Source: Deinococcus malanensis
Lineage (GTDB): Bacteria; Deinococcota; Deinococci; Deinococcales; Deinococcaceae
Length of the DNA: 64,000 nucleotides
Assembly (NCBI RefSeq): GCF_014647655.1
Contig: NZ_BMPP01000002.1
Span: 186,001 to 250,000, forward strand
Reading direction: 5' to 3'
Of this stretch, positions 50,065 through 64,000 are shown piece after piece. A model generated the notes under the pieces. It searched no databases. It was not told the origin of the DNA and saw nothing but the letters and a program-made list of their open reading frames with translations. The translations under genes and the position numbers were made by a program. How positions within the stretch are numbered: position 1 is the stretch's first letter; each line of letters starts with the position of its first letter.

Positions 50065-51375
50065 ATGAAAAAAGCACTGCTTGCCCTGTCCGCCCTGATG
50101 CTTGCTTCCGGCGCGCTCGCTGCCGACCCGGCCTTCCCGAAGGCTCCGAGTGGCAAGGTCACCCTGGAAGTCTGGTCCTGGGTGCCGGGCCTGGACAAGA
50201 CGGTTCAGGCTTTCGAGAAGGCCTACCCCAATATCGATGTCCGGATCACGAACCTGGGCGGCGGGCCTCAGACGTACACCAAGCTGCGCACGGCCCTTCA
50301 GGCCGGCAGCGGGGCGCCTGATGTCGCGCAGATCGAGTACGGCTTTCTGCCGGCCTTCGTGGACCTGGGTGGCCTGGAAGACCTCAGCAAGTACGGGGCC
50401 AACACCTACAGGAAGTACTTCGTGCCCTGGACCTGGGGTCAGGTCAGTCCGGACGGCAAAGCGGTCTACGCCATCCCGCAGGACACCGGACCGTTCTCGA
50501 TGGTCTACCGCGCCGACCTGATGAAGAAGTACGGTGTGGCCGTTCCGAAAACCTGGGCTGAATACGAAAAGGCGGCCGAGGCGGTCTACAAGAAAAGCGG
50601 CGGGGCCGTCAAGTTCGGCAACTTCTACTCCACCTTCGCGCCGTGGTTCATGGCGCTGGCCTGGGCCGATGGCGCGCAGTTCTTCCGGCGTGAAGGCGAC
50701 GGCTGGGTGCAGAACCTGAACAACGCCAGTGCCAAAAAGGTGCTGAACACCTGGAACCGCATGATCCGCAAAGGCCACGTGGGCACCCTGCAGGCCTTTA
50801 CCGCCGACTACTGGAATGCCGCCGGAGCCGGAAAGGTCGTGACCAACATGGAAGCCGCCTGGGGACCCGGGGGATACGCCGGAAGCCTCAAGAACAAGAG
50901 CGCCGGCCAGTGGCGGGTCGCGGATCTGCCCCAGTGGAAAGCCGGCGGCCCGGTGCGCAGCGGGAACTGGGGAGGCAGCAGCAGCGTCGTGACCACCCAG
51001 AGCAAGAACAAGGAAGCCGCTACCCTCTTTGCGCTGTGGCTCAACCTTTCGCAGAACGCGATCAGCCAGAACTGGACCAACGGTGGCCTGTTCCCGGCCA
51101 GCGACGCGGGGCTGGACCTGGTGATTCTGAAGGACAAGACCAAGAATCCCAGCAAATTCTTCGGGGGTCAGGACATCAGTGCGGTATACGCACGGGCCAG
51201 TCGCGGTGTGAACGTCAACTTCCAGTGGGCCCCGTGGTTCCCATTCGTGAACGACAACTTCAACAAGCAGATGGACCTGATGCTCAAAGGCCGCCTCTCG
51301 CCCGATCAGGCGCTCGATGCCTGGCAGCGCGAAAGTCTGGCCGAAGCAAAGAAGCAGGGGTACACAGTCCGCTAA
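50065..51375 (+). CDS. ABC sugar transporter substrate-binding protein
   Basis: A 436-residue extracytoplasmic solute-binding protein of the family 1 (MalE-like) type. The signal peptide is [20 protein letters not shown]; the mature protein has [24 protein letters not shown], then [17 protein letters not shown] and the hinge-proximal [18 protein letters not shown]. No lipobox cysteine, so it would be periplasmic or otherwise tethered. GGAGGA precedes ATG 50065. Together with the enzymes downstream it probably binds galactose-containing oligosaccharides. Confidence 0.93.
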   Translation: MKKALLALSALMLASGALAADPAFPKAPSGKVTLEVWSWVPGLDKTVQAFEKAYPNIDVRITNLGGGPQTYTKLRTALQAGSGAPDVAQIEYGFLPAFVDLGGLEDLSKYGANTYRKYFVPWTWGQVSPDGKAVYAIPQDTGPFSMVYRADLMKKYGVAVPKTWAEYEKAAEAVYKKSGGAVKFGNFYSTFAPWFMALAWADGAQFFRREGDGWVQNLNNASAKKVLNTWNRMIRKGHVGTLQAFTADYWNAAGAGKVVTNMEAAWGPGGYAGSLKNKSAGQWRVADLPQWKAGGPVRSGNWGGSSSVVTTQSKNKEAATLFALWLNLSQNAISQNWTNGGLFPASDAGLDLVILKDKTKNPSKFFGGQDISAVYARASRGVNVNFQWAPWFPFVNDNFNKQMDLMLKGRLSPDQALDAWQRESLAEAKKQGYTVR

Positions 51376-51402
51376 GTGTCCTGAGCCCGTGACGACAAGA
51401 AT

Positions 51403-51424
51403 GGGCCGGACAGGTATCCGGCCC
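51403..51424 (+). terminator. Intercistronic hairpin after the sugar-binding protein gene
   Basis: A perfect 8-bp stem GGGCCGGA with TCCGGCCC and a 6-base loop, without a T-run. It lies between binding protein and permease and may act as a partial terminator or 3' stabiliser. Confidence 0.6.
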
Positions 51425-51476
51425 GCTCTGTCTGCTCCCGGCCCCGGCCAGTACCTGAGCTGTGAGGTTCATGCCT

Positions 51477-52405
<929 letters not shown>

Positions 52406-52406
<1 letters not shown>

Positions 52407-53257
52407 TGCTGCAGCGTCAACGCTTTTCGCCCCTTCAGCTGATGGTGCTGGGCATCTTCGCCCTGTATTCCCTGCTGCCGCTGTGGTGGGTCTTCGTGAC
52501 GATCTTCAAGGACAACGGGCAGCTGTTTTCCACCTTTGGCCTGTGGTTCGGTTCAGTGCCGCACCTGGCGGAGAACTGGAATACGCTGATCACACGAGAA
52601 GATGGGATTTTTCTGCGCTGGCTGCTTAACAGCGTGCTGTACGCCAGTGCCGTCGCACTGGGCAGCATGCTGGTGAGCGCCATGGCCGGCTACGCCTTCA
52701 GCGCTTACTCGTTTGCCAGCAAAAACACATTGTTCGCGGTGATTCTGGCCACCATCATGGTGCCGGGCACCGCGCTGGTCCTGCCGCTGTTCCTGATGAT
52801 GCAGAAACTTGGCCTGCTGAACACCTACTGGGCCGTGATCCTGCCCGGGCTGGCCAATCCGTTCGGCCTGTATCTGATGCGCCTGTTCTGGGACTCCGGT
52901 TTTCCCCGTGAACTTATGGAAGCTGCGCGCATCGACGGGGCCGGGGAATGGACCATCTTTCAGCGGCTCGGCCTGCCGCTGGTGCGGGGCGGACTGGTCA
53001 CGGTCGGGCTGTTTGCGTTCGTGGCTGCGTGGAATAACTTCTTCCTTCCGCTGGTGGTGGTCAACCACAGTGACCTGTTTCCACTCACGCTGGGCCTGAG
53101 CATCTGGAACCAGACCAGCAGCAGCAGCGGGCAGGAGCCGATCTACACCGTGATCGTGCTGGGTGCCCTGGTCAGCATCCTGCCCCTGCTGATCGCCTTT
53201 CTGACGCTAGGACGGTACTGGCAGGGCGGCCTGGCTTCGGGCGCGGTCAAAGGATGA
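52406..53257 (+). CDS. ABC sugar transporter permease 2 (MalG-like)
   Basis: A 283-residue permease with six membrane segments and the EAA loop [29 protein letters not shown]. It forms the membrane channel with permease 1. No ATPase gene is present in the operon; such transporters usually borrow a shared MsmK/UgpC-type ATPase coded elsewhere. It is coupled to the previous gene by a one-base overlap. Confidence 0.93.
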
Positions 53258-53351
53258 AGCGTCAGTCACCCGCCCGCCGGACTTCAGCTGTACGCCCGGC
53301 TGAAGCAGTCCCCTCATGCCCATTCGCCCCATGCCCATTCAAGGAGGCCTG

Positions 53352-55335
<1,984 letters not shown>

Positions 55336-55346
<11 letters not shown>

Positions 55347-56865
55347 GCAGTGGACCCTTCCGGTCTCCCCTGCAGGACTGCGGGTCCTGGTGAACGGGTA
55401 CCAGTCATGGAGCGAGGCTGAGCTCCGGCCGATCGAGGACACGCAGGCGACACCGCTGATGCGTTGGAGGCAGGAGCAGGGTCACGACCCGGCCTTCCTG
55501 CCCAGCGGCGCGCCGGGACGTTGGCGCAGTCACACCCTGATCGCCCTGATCCGGCCCGACGGGGGCGGATGGGTGGGGTGCGCCCAGGACGCCACCCGTA
55601 CCTTTACCCACTGGGAAGCCCACTCGGACGGTGCGGCGGTTCAGGTCTGGTACACCCAGGAAGGGCCCGAAGTTCCCGTGGCCTGGGAGGAGACCCCGGA
55701 CGTGATCCGCTCAGTCGAGGCGCAGGCCGCGCGGCTCGGCCAGAACATGGGTGCCCGGACGCCGCCGCCCCTGCGGGTGTGGTGTTCCTGGTATTCGTAC
55801 TACCGCAACGTCACCCTTGAAGCGATGATCGACAACGCCCGTCAGGCACGTCAATACGGGCTTGAATTCGACGTATTCCAGCTGGACGACGGGTTCCAGG
55901 CGGACCTGGGCGACTGGACCGAGCCGTCTGCGCACTTCGGCGGTCACGCCCGTGACCTTCCTGCGGCCCTGACCGGGCTGGGAGTAACGCCGGGACTGTG
56001 GCTGGCTCCTTTTCTGGTCGCACCCACGTCCCGCCTCTTCGCCGGGCACCCTGAGTGGATGCTGCGCGACCGCCAGGGAAACCCACTGCTGGCGGGGCAC
56101 AACTGGGGCGGGCCGTACCACGCCCTCGACACCACCCACCCCGATGTACTGGACTGGCTGCGTGAGCTGGCCTCCACGGTCCGGGGATGGGGCTACACCT
56201 ACCTGAAGCTGGACTTCCTGTACGGCGCCGCGCTTCCGGGGGTTCGCCACGATCCTGCCGTGGGCCGGGCGCAGGCTTACCGGATGGGCCTTCAGGCTCT
56301 GAGAGACGGCGCCGGTGAGGACGCCTTTCTGTTGGGCTGCGGCGCACCGCTTGCCAGCAGCATCGGCCTGGTGGACGCCATGCGCACGGGTCCGGATGTC
56401 GCGCCGTTCTGGGACGAGGAGTCGCGCCGGGTATGGCTGGGAGACGCGACCGGGCCCAGCGCACGAAATGCGCTCCACACCTCGCTCAGCCGCTGGTATC
56501 AGCACGCGTGGTACCAGCCCGACCCTGACGTCATGATTGCCCGGCGCGAACTCAGTCTGCTGAGCCGGAACGAACGCCACGCCCTGGCCGGCATGCTTGA
56601 CGTGATCGGGGGTCTGCGGGCCAGCAGTGATCCGATAGCGATGCTGGACGCCGAAGGGCTCGAGCTGCTGCGCCGATCCCTGCAGATCAGCGCCCCCGAC
56701 CGGCCCGTCACCCTGACACGCAGCTTCGGAGGGGCCGTCACGCACTTCAGCCGGGGCACCTTTAATTTGGAAGATACTTTGGCAGAAGGAATTCCAGCGC
56801 ATGGCTATCAGGAACACCACGGCATGCGGCTGGCCGTCACGACTTCGGAGGCGGATTTCGCGTAG
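55336..56865 (+). CDS. Alpha-galactosidase, glycoside hydrolase family 36-like
   Basis: A 509-residue enzyme predicted to remove alpha-galactose from melibiose or raffinose-type sugars. The N-terminal sandwich is short ([12 protein letters not shown]), and the barrel begins at [14 protein letters not shown]. The nucleophile is D293 in [11 protein letters not shown] and the acid/base D354 in [11 protein letters not shown]. It is shorter than the 700-residue classical GH36 group. Its start overlaps the GH42 end by 11 bases. GH27 or GH31 are less likely. Confidence 0.85.
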
Positions 56866-56950
56866 GCAGACGCCGGGGAAAGGCCCGGCCGGTCTTTTCT
56901 ACGCCTTCACGGGGACAGACTGAGTAGCGCCACGTTCTCTTTGGGTTTTT

Positions 56951-56971
56951 AACCGGAGACTCCGGCCGGTT
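56951..56971 (+). terminator. Hairpin after the galactoside operon
   Basis: AACCGG (56951-56956) pairs with CCGGTT (56966-56971), and a nested CCGGAG-A-CTCCGG palindrome lies within. It is preceded by a T-run and not followed by one. Confidence 0.45.
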
Positions 56972-57085
56972 GTTGCGCTGCAGCTGGCCTCTCTATGTTG
57001 ATGCTTGCGCGGAAGGGGCAGCCGGACTCTTCCAGCAGCGCACATCAAGTGCTTCCCTCCGGCGGTCCCGGTATGCGCCTCTTAC

Positions 57086-57991
57086 CTAGCGGCTACTGAG
57101 GTCCTCAGACTTCCAGGTCCGGGCCAGATCATTGGTCCGGATGGTCACCCAGGTCAGGGACTCACTGCCCGGCGCAGACACGGCGCTGTGATCCTCTTTC
57201 CAGGCCACGAAGCGTTCGATGCCGGTGGTGCTGCTATCCGGGCGGATGTTCGGCGTGACCTCGAACAGGTAGTTCAGGTAGACGCCTCCCGCCTCGCCAG
57301 GACGCGCGGGCAGGCGCTTGCTCTGCACCTCGAGGTTGCGCGCCACATTGGGCCACACGATGTCCTTGGCATTGCGCCGCCCCACCGGCGTGTCCATGTT
57401 CTCGCAGGCGGCCAGTGGGCTGGGCAGCACTGCCGGCAGCGGATTTTCTGCAATCAGGTCGGTGAAATCACCTTTCCAAGTCACGCAGATGCTGTCCAGA
57501 TCAATCTGAAGGGCGTAGGGCACATCGGGCGTCACCCGGGACAGGTAATGCAGCCACGGCCCGCCCTGCGAGTGGCCCAGCAGCACCAGCCGGGGAGGAC
57601 GCGGAGCGCGCAGCCAGGTAGCGCGCATGCGCTGCACGTCGGCCCACAGTCCGCCAAACCCCCGCTGCTGCGGCTGCACGTAAGGTGACGAGAAATTCGC
57701 CCCTGGATGAGACGCATACCCGGCGACCTGCACACGGTAACCGGCCGCAGCAATCGAGTCCGCCACAGCGTCTAGCGTGCCCCGGGCCGACAGGACATCG
57801 CGGTTGTCACGCGGAGCACGGCACGGAGGTCCGCAGCGACCGGACATGCCCAGCACCACCACATCTGGAGCGGGACCATCCAGGTTCAGCGAAGAGGTGC
57901 GCGCGGCCGGCACGGACATGATTCGGGGCGCGCAGCCTGCGGCGCCCACAGACAGCGCGGCCGCCAGCAGCAGGGAAACGGAACGGAGCAC
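57086..57991 (-). CDS. Lipoprotein, alpha/beta-hydrolase-like
   Basis: A 301-residue protein with a lipoprotein signal (lipobox VGAAGC). It has a serine-hydrolase-like elbow GHSQGG in LVLLGHSQGGPWLHYL (near residues 140-155) on an alpha/beta-hydrolase framework. Paired cysteines (GRCGPPC) could form a disulfide. I cannot assign the other triad residues with certainty. The start codon is GTG, set by a leaderless TACACT box 6 bases upstream. Function unknown. Confidence 0.75.
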   Translation of the reverse strand: MLRSVSLLLAAALSVGAAGCAPRIMSVPAARTSSLNLDGPAPDVVVLGMSGRCGPPCRAPRDNRDVLSARGTLDAVADSIAAAGYRVQVAGYASHPGANFSSPYVQPQQRGFGGLWADVQRMRATWLRAPRPPRLVLLGHSQGGPWLHYLSRVTPDVPYALQIDLDSICVTWKGDFTDLIAENPLPAVLPSPLAACENMDTPVGRRNAKDIVWPNVARNLEVQSKRLPARPGEAGGVYLNYLFEVTPNIRPDSSTTGIERFVAWKEDHSAVSAPGSESLTWVTIRTNDLARTWKSEDLSSR

Positions 57992-57997
57992 GCGGTC

Positions 57998-58003
57998 AGT
58001 GTA
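57998..58003 (-). promoter_or_regulatory. Leaderless -10 box of the lipoprotein hydrolase gene
   Basis: TACACT on the minus strand, 6 bases before GTG 57991. It decides the GTG start. Confidence 0.6.
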
Positions 58004-58059
58004 AGTCCGGCCTTTCAGGGCAGCGGGAACCTGAGGAACAGTTGAATTACAGCAACCGT

Positions 58060-58755
58060 TCAGGCTTCTGGGGGGAGGGGGCAGTGTCGGTAGAGCTTGG
58101 CCGGACGCCCGGCCTGACCGTACTGATGATCGAGTTGGGCCTGCCCGGCCCGCACCAGATGCTCCAGATACCGCCAGGCCGTGACGCGGCTCAGGCCCAC
58201 GCGGTCGCCGATCTCTTCGGCGCTGACGGCCTGTGCTGCGTCAGCCAGTGCCTGTGCGACCCGGTCCAGGGTATGTGGATCGATCCCGCGCGGCAGGACT
58301 CCAGAGGTTGTCGGTGTGACACCCAGCAGGCGGTCCAGGCTGGCCTGGTCCACGCGGGGCGCACTGGCCGCCGAATTCAGGCGTCGTGCGCGGTGTCGGG
58401 CCACCAGTTCCGCCAGACGCTGTCCGGTAAACGGCTTGATCAGGTAGTCGAAGGCGCCGTGTGCCAGCGCCAGCCGCACGCTGGCCTCATCGTCGGCGGC
58501 GGTAATCAGGGCCACGTCGGTGGTGCGCCCCGCCGAGCGCCAGTGGCGCAGCAACCCCAGCCCGCTGCCGTCCGGCAGGTGGACGTCCAGCAGGATCAGG
58601 TCCGGCTGCAGGGCCTGCGCCAGTGCGTCGCCCTGGGCACAGGTGGCCGCGCTGCCCACCACATGTACGTCCGGATCACGTTCGAGCAGGTCACGGTTGA
58701 CCCTTGCCACCCGCAGATCATCCTCGACCAGCAGCACCCGCACGCGCGAACTCAT
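58060..58755 (-). CDS. Response regulator, CitB/DcuR-like
   Basis: A 231-residue two-component regulator. The receiver domain has the acidic pair E11/D12, the phospho-acceptor D57 in [13 protein letters not shown], and K in DYLIKPF. The C-terminal half has a helix-turn-helix ([21 protein letters not shown]), as in the CitB/DpiA group. It shares an ATGA overlap with the sensor kinase gene. The tct transporter genes lie divergently next to the pair and are the probable target. Confidence 0.9.
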   Translation of the reverse strand: MSSRVRVLLVEDDLRVARVNRDLLERDPDVHVVGSAATCAQGDALAQALQPDLILLDVHLPDGSGLGLLRHWRSAGRTTDVALITAADDEASVRLALAHGAFDYLIKPFTGQRLAELVARHRARRLNSAASAPRVDQASLDRLLGVTPTTSGVLPRGIDPHTLDRVAQALADAAQAVSAEEIGDRVGLSRVTAWRYLEHLVRAGQAQLDHQYGQAGRPAKLYRHCPLPPEA

Positions 58756-60368
58756 AGTCCTCCCCCACTTCGTGCCCCGGGTGCCGGCAGGCTGACCTGA
58801 AAGACCGTCCGCCCGCCCCGCCGGGAATGGCGCAGGCCTCCGCCCAGCGCCTGAATCCGCGCGCAGACGCCAGCCAGTCCATACCCTCGTCCCTCACCCT
58901 TGCTGCTCACGCCCTGTGTAAAGAGGGTTTCGGTCAGGGCAGCGGGCACGCCAGGACCGTTGTCCTCGACCTCCACCTGCATGCCTTCAGGGTCCTCGCC
59001 GATCAGCACCGTGACCTCCCCAGGCCGGCCACCCAGCGCTTCGAAGGCATTCTCGGTCAGGTTGCCCACAGCCGTGACCAGGGTGTCGGCGTGACGTTCC
59101 CACAGCGCAGAAAGGCAGCTGCCCTCGGCCACCTGGAAGTCGATGCCCAGTTCCTGGGCACGCTCACGCTTGCCGGCCAGCAGGGCCACCAGCCGCGGCA
59201 CCTGCACGTCGCGCAGCAACTGCCGGAACTGGGCATCCGCCTGGATCTCGGCGTTCAGGACCCGCAGGGCCTCCTCACTGCGTCCCAGCTGTAACAGGCC
59301 GGAAAGCACATGCAGGCGGTTCTGGTACTCATGAGTCTGGGCGCGCAGCACGTCCACGAAGCCCCGTGCGTGCGTGAGTTCGTCAGCCAGCGCCAGAGCC
59401 TCGGCACGGTCGCGAAACCCCGAGACGAAGCCGCCGCCCAGGGCGTCGGGTGCCCCATTCTGACCATTGAGCGGTTCAAGGTTGACCAGGACCGGTTGCC
59501 CACGAAGGGTCAGTTCCAGGTTCTGCTGCCGGGAATTGAGGCCCCCGGCAGTCAGGGCCGCAAGTTCCGGCCACAGCTCAGCCAGGGGTGCGGGCGTCCG
59601 CACGGGTCCCAGCAGTTCCACAGCCCGCTGGCTGGCCAGCGTGACCTGTCCGCTGCCGTCCACGGCGATGACCCCCTCGCGCAGGGCCGCCAGGACTGCC
59701 CGCTGCTGCTGCGCCAGGGCAGCGATCTGTTCGGGTTCCAGGTTCAGGATTTCGGCCCGCAGACGCCGCGCGGCCCACACGGCGCCTGCGGTGCCCAGCG
59801 CCAGGGCCAGCAGAAACCAGGGAAGCAGGCTGATCAGCGCCTGGGCCACCAGATTCCAGGCCTGAGGCATCAGGTAGCCCGTGCTGACCACGCCCACCAC
59901 CCGCGTGCCGGCCTCTCCGCCGGCCCAGATCGGCACCTTTCCGCGCACACTGAGCCCCAGGCTGCCGCGCGCCACGCTGACAATCTCCCGGCCCGAGAGC
60001 GGCGCGTCATTGTCGCCGCCCATCATGGGCTTGCCCAGGCTGTCAGGGACAGGATGGGCCAGCCGGATACCGCGCACATTGCCCACCACGATGAAGTCGG
60101 CCTTGGCCTCGTCGCGCAGGGCGTTGACCTGGGCGTTCAGGGCGGCGTTGGGTTCTCCACGCTCGGCGCCCTGGTAGACCAGCGGCAACTGCGCGACCAG
60201 CCGGCTGATGACCACCGCCCGCTCCCCGATGCGTTCACGGGCCTCGCCGTAAAACTGCCAGGTCTGCACGCCCACCAGCAGCGTGGTCATGGCACACAGC
60301 ACCAGCAGGTGCCAGCGCACCATCCGGCCCTGCAGGCCCCGCCCTTTGCGTGCACCCAGAACAGTCAT
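58752..60368 (-). CDS. Sensor histidine kinase, CitA/DcuS-like
   Basis: A 538-residue membrane sensor. Two membrane segments (about 18-38 and 180-205) enclose an extracytoplasmic PAS-like domain that in this family binds citrate or C4-dicarboxylates. A cytoplasmic PAS-like domain follows. The phospho-acceptor is H346 in [18 protein letters not shown], the hallmark of the CitA group. The ATPase has VEDNGPGVP and GYGLAGV. It probably senses a di- or tricarboxylate outside the cell. Confidence 0.92.
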   Translation of the reverse strand: MTVLGARKGRGLQGRMVRWHLLVLCAMTTLLVGVQTWQFYGEARERIGERAVVISRLVAQLPLVYQGAERGEPNAALNAQVNALRDEAKADFIVVGNVRGIRLAHPVPDSLGKPMMGGDNDAPLSGREIVSVARGSLGLSVRGKVPIWAGGEAGTRVVGVVSTGYLMPQAWNLVAQALISLLPWFLLALALGTAGAVWAARRLRAEILNLEPEQIAALAQQQRAVLAALREGVIAVDGSGQVTLASQRAVELLGPVRTPAPLAELWPELAALTAGGLNSRQQNLELTLRGQPVLVNLEPLNGQNGAPDALGGGFVSGFRDRAEALALADELTHARGFVDVLRAQTHEYQNRLHVLSGLLQLGRSEEALRVLNAEIQADAQFRQLLRDVQVPRLVALLAGKRERAQELGIDFQVAEGSCLSALWERHADTLVTAVGNLTENAFEALGGRPGEVTVLIGEDPEGMQVEVEDNGPGVPAALTETLFTQGVSSKGEGRGYGLAGVCARIQALGGGLRHSRRGGRTVFQVSLPAPGARSGGGL

Positions 60369-60480
60369 GTGACGCCGCCCATTCTAGAAGTGCAGCTGCC
60401 CTGGGGCAGAAGTTGCGTTCATTGTGTTCACGTTTGTGCATTGCGTCAGCGGAAAATGCCCTGCCAGACGTATAAAACCC

Positions 60481-60509
60481 TTGATCCGGAGTGCCGGGAA
60501 CAGTAAGGT
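60481..60509 (+). promoter_or_regulatory. Probable promoter of the tct operon
   Basis: TTGATC (60481-60486), 17-base spacer, TAAGGT (60504-60509), giving a leader of about 60 bases. Upstream at 60423 and 60435 TTGTG occurs as a direct repeat 12 bases apart, a possible response-regulator site. Confidence 0.5.
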
Positions 60510-60575
60510 ACGGTCAACCGCAATCCAACCCCTGACCACTCAGCTGGAGTGGCCCGAACCTGCCCTGGAGGCAAC

Positions 60576-61535
60576 ATGACGAACCTCAAGAAGACTGCCC
60601 TGACCCTGTGTGCCCTGCTGACCATCGCTCCTGCCGGCGTGGCCCAGAACCTCTCCGGCCTGCGCATCATGGCGCCGGCTGCTCCTGGCGGCGGGTGGGA
60701 CCAGACCAGCCGCGCGCTGCAAAGCGTGCTGCAGGGCGAAAACATCGTCAAGCCCGTGCAGGTGTTCAACGTGCCCGGCGCCGGCGGCACCATCGGACTG
60801 GCGCAGCTGGTCAACAGCAAGAATGACGACAAGCTGCTGATGACCATGGGCCTGGTGATGGTCGGTGCGATCAAGACCAACAACAGCAAGGTGGACCTCT
60901 CGCGCGTTACCCCGATCGCCCGCCTGACCGGCGAGTACGAGGTCGTCGTGGTGCCGGCCAGCAGCCCCTTCAAGACCATGGACGATCTGGTCAAGGCCTG
61001 GAAGGCCGACCCCGGCAAGGTCTCGTTCGCAGGCGGCAGCGCCGGTGGCACCGACCACATCCTGGTGGGCCTGCTGGCCAAGGCTGCGGGCATTGACCCC
61101 AAGAAGATGAACTACGTGCCGTTCAGCGGCGGCGGTGAAGCGGTCGCCGCTCTGCTGGGCAACCAGGTCAGCGCCGGCGTCAGCGGCTACGGCGAGTTCG
61201 AGCAGCAGATCAAGGCCGGACGCCTGCGGGCCATCGGCATCAGCAGTGGCAAGCGTCAGGCCGGCATCGCGGTGCCCACCTTCAAGGAGCAGGGTCTGAA
61301 CGTGGAACTGGCCAACTGGCGCGGCATCGTGGCGCCTCCCGGCATCAGTGCCAGCGAGAAGGCCGCCCTGGTCGCCGCCCTGGACAAGGCCGTGAAGACC
61401 AAGGAATGGCAGGACACCCTCAAGACCCGCAACTGGACCAACCTGTATATGAGCGGCAGCAAGTTCAGCGTATTCCTGAAGGTCGAGCAGAACCGCATCA
61501 ACGGTGTGCTTAAAGACATCGGCCTGATCAAGTAA
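60576..61535 (+). CDS. tctC: Tripartite tricarboxylate transporter substrate-binding protein
   Basis: A 319-residue exported binding protein of the TctC/Bug family. After a signal peptide (about residues 1-22) come the signature loops [20 protein letters not shown] and [12 protein letters not shown], then [15 protein letters not shown] and [13 protein letters not shown]. It captures a carboxylate (citrate-like) and delivers it to TctAB. GGAGG lies before ATG 60576; the start at 60549 is less likely. A strong hairpin follows. Confidence 0.93.
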   Translation: MTNLKKTALTLCALLTIAPAGVAQNLSGLRIMAPAAPGGGWDQTSRALQSVLQGENIVKPVQVFNVPGAGGTIGLAQLVNSKNDDKLLMTMGLVMVGAIKTNNSKVDLSRVTPIARLTGEYEVVVVPASSPFKTMDDLVKAWKADPGKVSFAGGSAGGTDHILVGLLAKAAGIDPKKMNYVPFSGGGEAVAALLGNQVSAGVSGYGEFEQQIKAGRLRAIGISSGKRQAGIAVPTFKEQGLNVELANWRGIVAPPGISASEKAALVAALDKAVKTKEWQDTLKTRNWTNLYMSGSKFSVFLKVEQNRINGVLKDIGLIK

Positions 61536-61551
61536 GCGTCACCCCGTCACT

Positions 61552-61576
61552 GGGGGCGGGATTGACTCCCGCCCCC
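61552..61576 (+). terminator. Intercistronic hairpin after tctC
   Basis: A perfect 10-bp stem GGGGGCGGGA with TCCCGCCCCC and a 5-base loop, followed by TTCGCT. It probably lets more tctC than tctBA transcript accumulate. Confidence 0.7.
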
Positions 61577-61614
61577 TTCGCTATGCCTTCTGAGCCTCTT
61601 AAGCTGGAGATCCT

Positions 61615-62145
61615 ATGTCCGAACCTGTTCCGCCCCCGTCCCCCGAGTTTTCCCGGCCCATGCGCCGGCGGCTGAGCGTGCCGGATCTGGTGGTGGCCCT
61701 GGCCATCCTGGCGCTGGGGCTGGCCGTGTGGCTGAGTGCACGTGGCATTACCACCGGGGCCAACGTGCAGGTCGGGCCCGGGATCTTTCCGACTGTGGTG
61801 GGCATCCTGCTGAGCGTGCTGGGCGCGGTGCTGACCATAGGAGCGCTGCGCGGAGACCGCGCCGAGCCGGCGACTGAGGAGGACACCGACCCCAACGCCC
61901 CGGTCAACCACGTCTCGCCGCTGACCATCCTGGGTGGCTTCGCGCTGGGAACCGCGCTGCTCAACCCTCTGGGGTTCGTGATCGGCGGCGCCATCATGTT
62001 CACCAGCGTGGCGTGGGCCTTCGGCGAGCGCCGGCTGGGCCTGGTCGTAATCGCCGCGCTGATTCTGGCGCTGGTGACCTATCTGGTGTTCACCCGTGGG
62101 CTGGGGCTGCCGCTGCCGCAGGGCATATTCAGGGGCGTGCTGTAA
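61615..62145 (+). CDS. tctB: Tripartite tricarboxylate transporter small membrane subunit
   Basis: A 176-residue protein with four membrane segments (about 27-45, 55-75, 103-125 and 140-165), the normal size and layout of TctB. It has VPDLVVALAILALGLAVWL at the first segment and VGPGIFPTVVGILL at the second. GGAG precedes ATG 61615. Its stop is directly followed by the ATG of tctA. Confidence 0.9.
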   Translation: MSEPVPPPSPEFSRPMRRRLSVPDLVVALAILALGLAVWLSARGITTGANVQVGPGIFPTVVGILLSVLGAVLTIGALRGDRAEPATEEDTDPNAPVNHVSPLTILGGFALGTALLNPLGFVIGGAIMFTSVAWAFGERRLGLVVIAALILALVTYLVFTRGLGLPLPQGIFRGVL

Positions 62146-63666
<1,521 letters not shown>

Positions 63667-63673
63667 GCAAACC

Positions 63674-63720
63674 AGACAGCAGCGGCGGGAAGGTTTGGAG
63701 CCTTCCCGCCGCTGCTGTCT
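63674..63720. terminator. Strong hairpin after tctA
   Basis: A perfect 20-bp stem (63674-63693 with 63701-63720) with a 7-base loop. It lies between the convergent tctA and NarL-type genes and probably ends both. Confidence 0.85.
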
Positions 63721-63724
63721 GTCC

Positions 63725-64000
63725 TCAGGCCTCGTCCAGTGTGGCAATGCCGTGGCGCAATGCATACAGCGCAGCCTGCGTGCGGCTCTCCAGGCCCAGC
63801 TTGCTCAGCAGCCGGCTGACATGGGTCTTGACCGTCGCCTCGCTGACGCCCTGGTCCTGTGCAATGTCGCGGTTGCTGCAGCCCCGGGCGATCAGCTGGA
63901 GCACGATGGTCTCCTTGGGCGTCAGGCTCTCACGCATATCGGGACTGCGGAAATCCCGCACCAGCCGCCGGGCCGCTTCGGGGTGCAGGCGGACCTCTCC
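63725..64000 (-). CDS. NarL/FixJ-type response regulator (partial, N-terminus beyond the window)
   Basis: The visible 91 residues form a LuxR-type DNA-binding domain: SLTPKETIVLQLIARGCSNRDIA, then SEATVKTHVSRLLSKLGLESRTQAALYAL. Upstream residues (GEVRLHPEAARRLVRDF) are the usual linker between a receiver domain and this helix-turn-helix. The frame stays open to the window end, so the receiver domain is expected outside; an internal ATG at 63961 is not the true start. Confidence 0.88.
   Translation of the reverse strand, partial: GEVRLHPEAARRLVRDFRSPDMRESLTPKETIVLQLIARGCSNRDIAQDQGVSEATVKTHVSRLLSKLGLESRTQAALYALRHGIATLDEA

Overview
The window is high-GC, almost gap-free bacterial chromosome, most likely from the genus Deinococcus. 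The strongest hint is the gene-start architecture. At least fifteen genes have a -10 hexamer of the form TANNNT exactly 6 or 7 bases upstream of the start codon, with no ribosome binding site. This is the leaderless-mRNA arrangement known from Deinococcus. The gene content (FtsK, PolA without a visible proofreading motif, FAS1 proteins, a YcaQ-like glycosylase) fits. No rRNA, tRNA, CRISPR array, prophage or intact insertion sequence was seen.

Layout. 1-9.7 kb: an M3 oligopeptidase (cut by the window start), a GNAT acetyltransferase, a repeat-rich spacer, queA overlapping a NYN-domain gene, a class I aminotransferase, a MarR regulator, two secreted proteins, signal peptidase I and an FKBP. 9.7-20.6 kb: a nucleoside hydrolase, a JAMM metalloprotease, ftsK, a triple-FAS1 surface protein, a phosphoesterase, a NatAB-type ABC exporter and a winged-helix-like protein. 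20.6-34.5 kb: a large secreted pullulanase, a DUF970 PII-like protein, polA, glmM, an APH-like kinase, a YcaQ-type glycosylase, nadE, an SDR, a HIT protein and a HAD phosphatase.

34.6-43.8 kb is an amino-acid catabolism block. A complete histidine utilisation operon (hutU-hutG-hutI-hutH) runs opposite a divergent IclR regulator, with an inverted-repeat operator between them. It lies between the two subunit genes of L-serine dehydratase (sdaAA and sdaAB). A secreted pentapeptide-repeat protein made of TGTDx units sits in the same block. 44.4-49.6 kb holds lipoproteins, a pyrophosphatase-like protein, an HD hydrolase, a TspO-like membrane protein and a LacI repressor.

49.6-56.9 kb is a galactoside-uptake and hydrolysis operon: ABC binding protein, two permeases, GH42 beta-galactosidase and GH36 alpha-galactosidase. 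It is probably controlled by the adjacent LacI repressor through two 14-bp palindromes that share the core AACCGGTT. 58-63.7 kb is a CitAB-like two-component system next to a tripartite tricarboxylate transporter (tctC-tctB-tctA). The window ends inside a NarL-type response regulator.

Both transport operons carry a GC hairpin directly after the binding-protein gene, which suggests graded expression within the operons. I found no clear previously undescribed multi-gene system. The best leads are the paired LacI operators, the IclR operator, the nested inverted-repeat element at 2.87-3.33 kb, the split sda genes around hut, and two small hydrophilic proteins.
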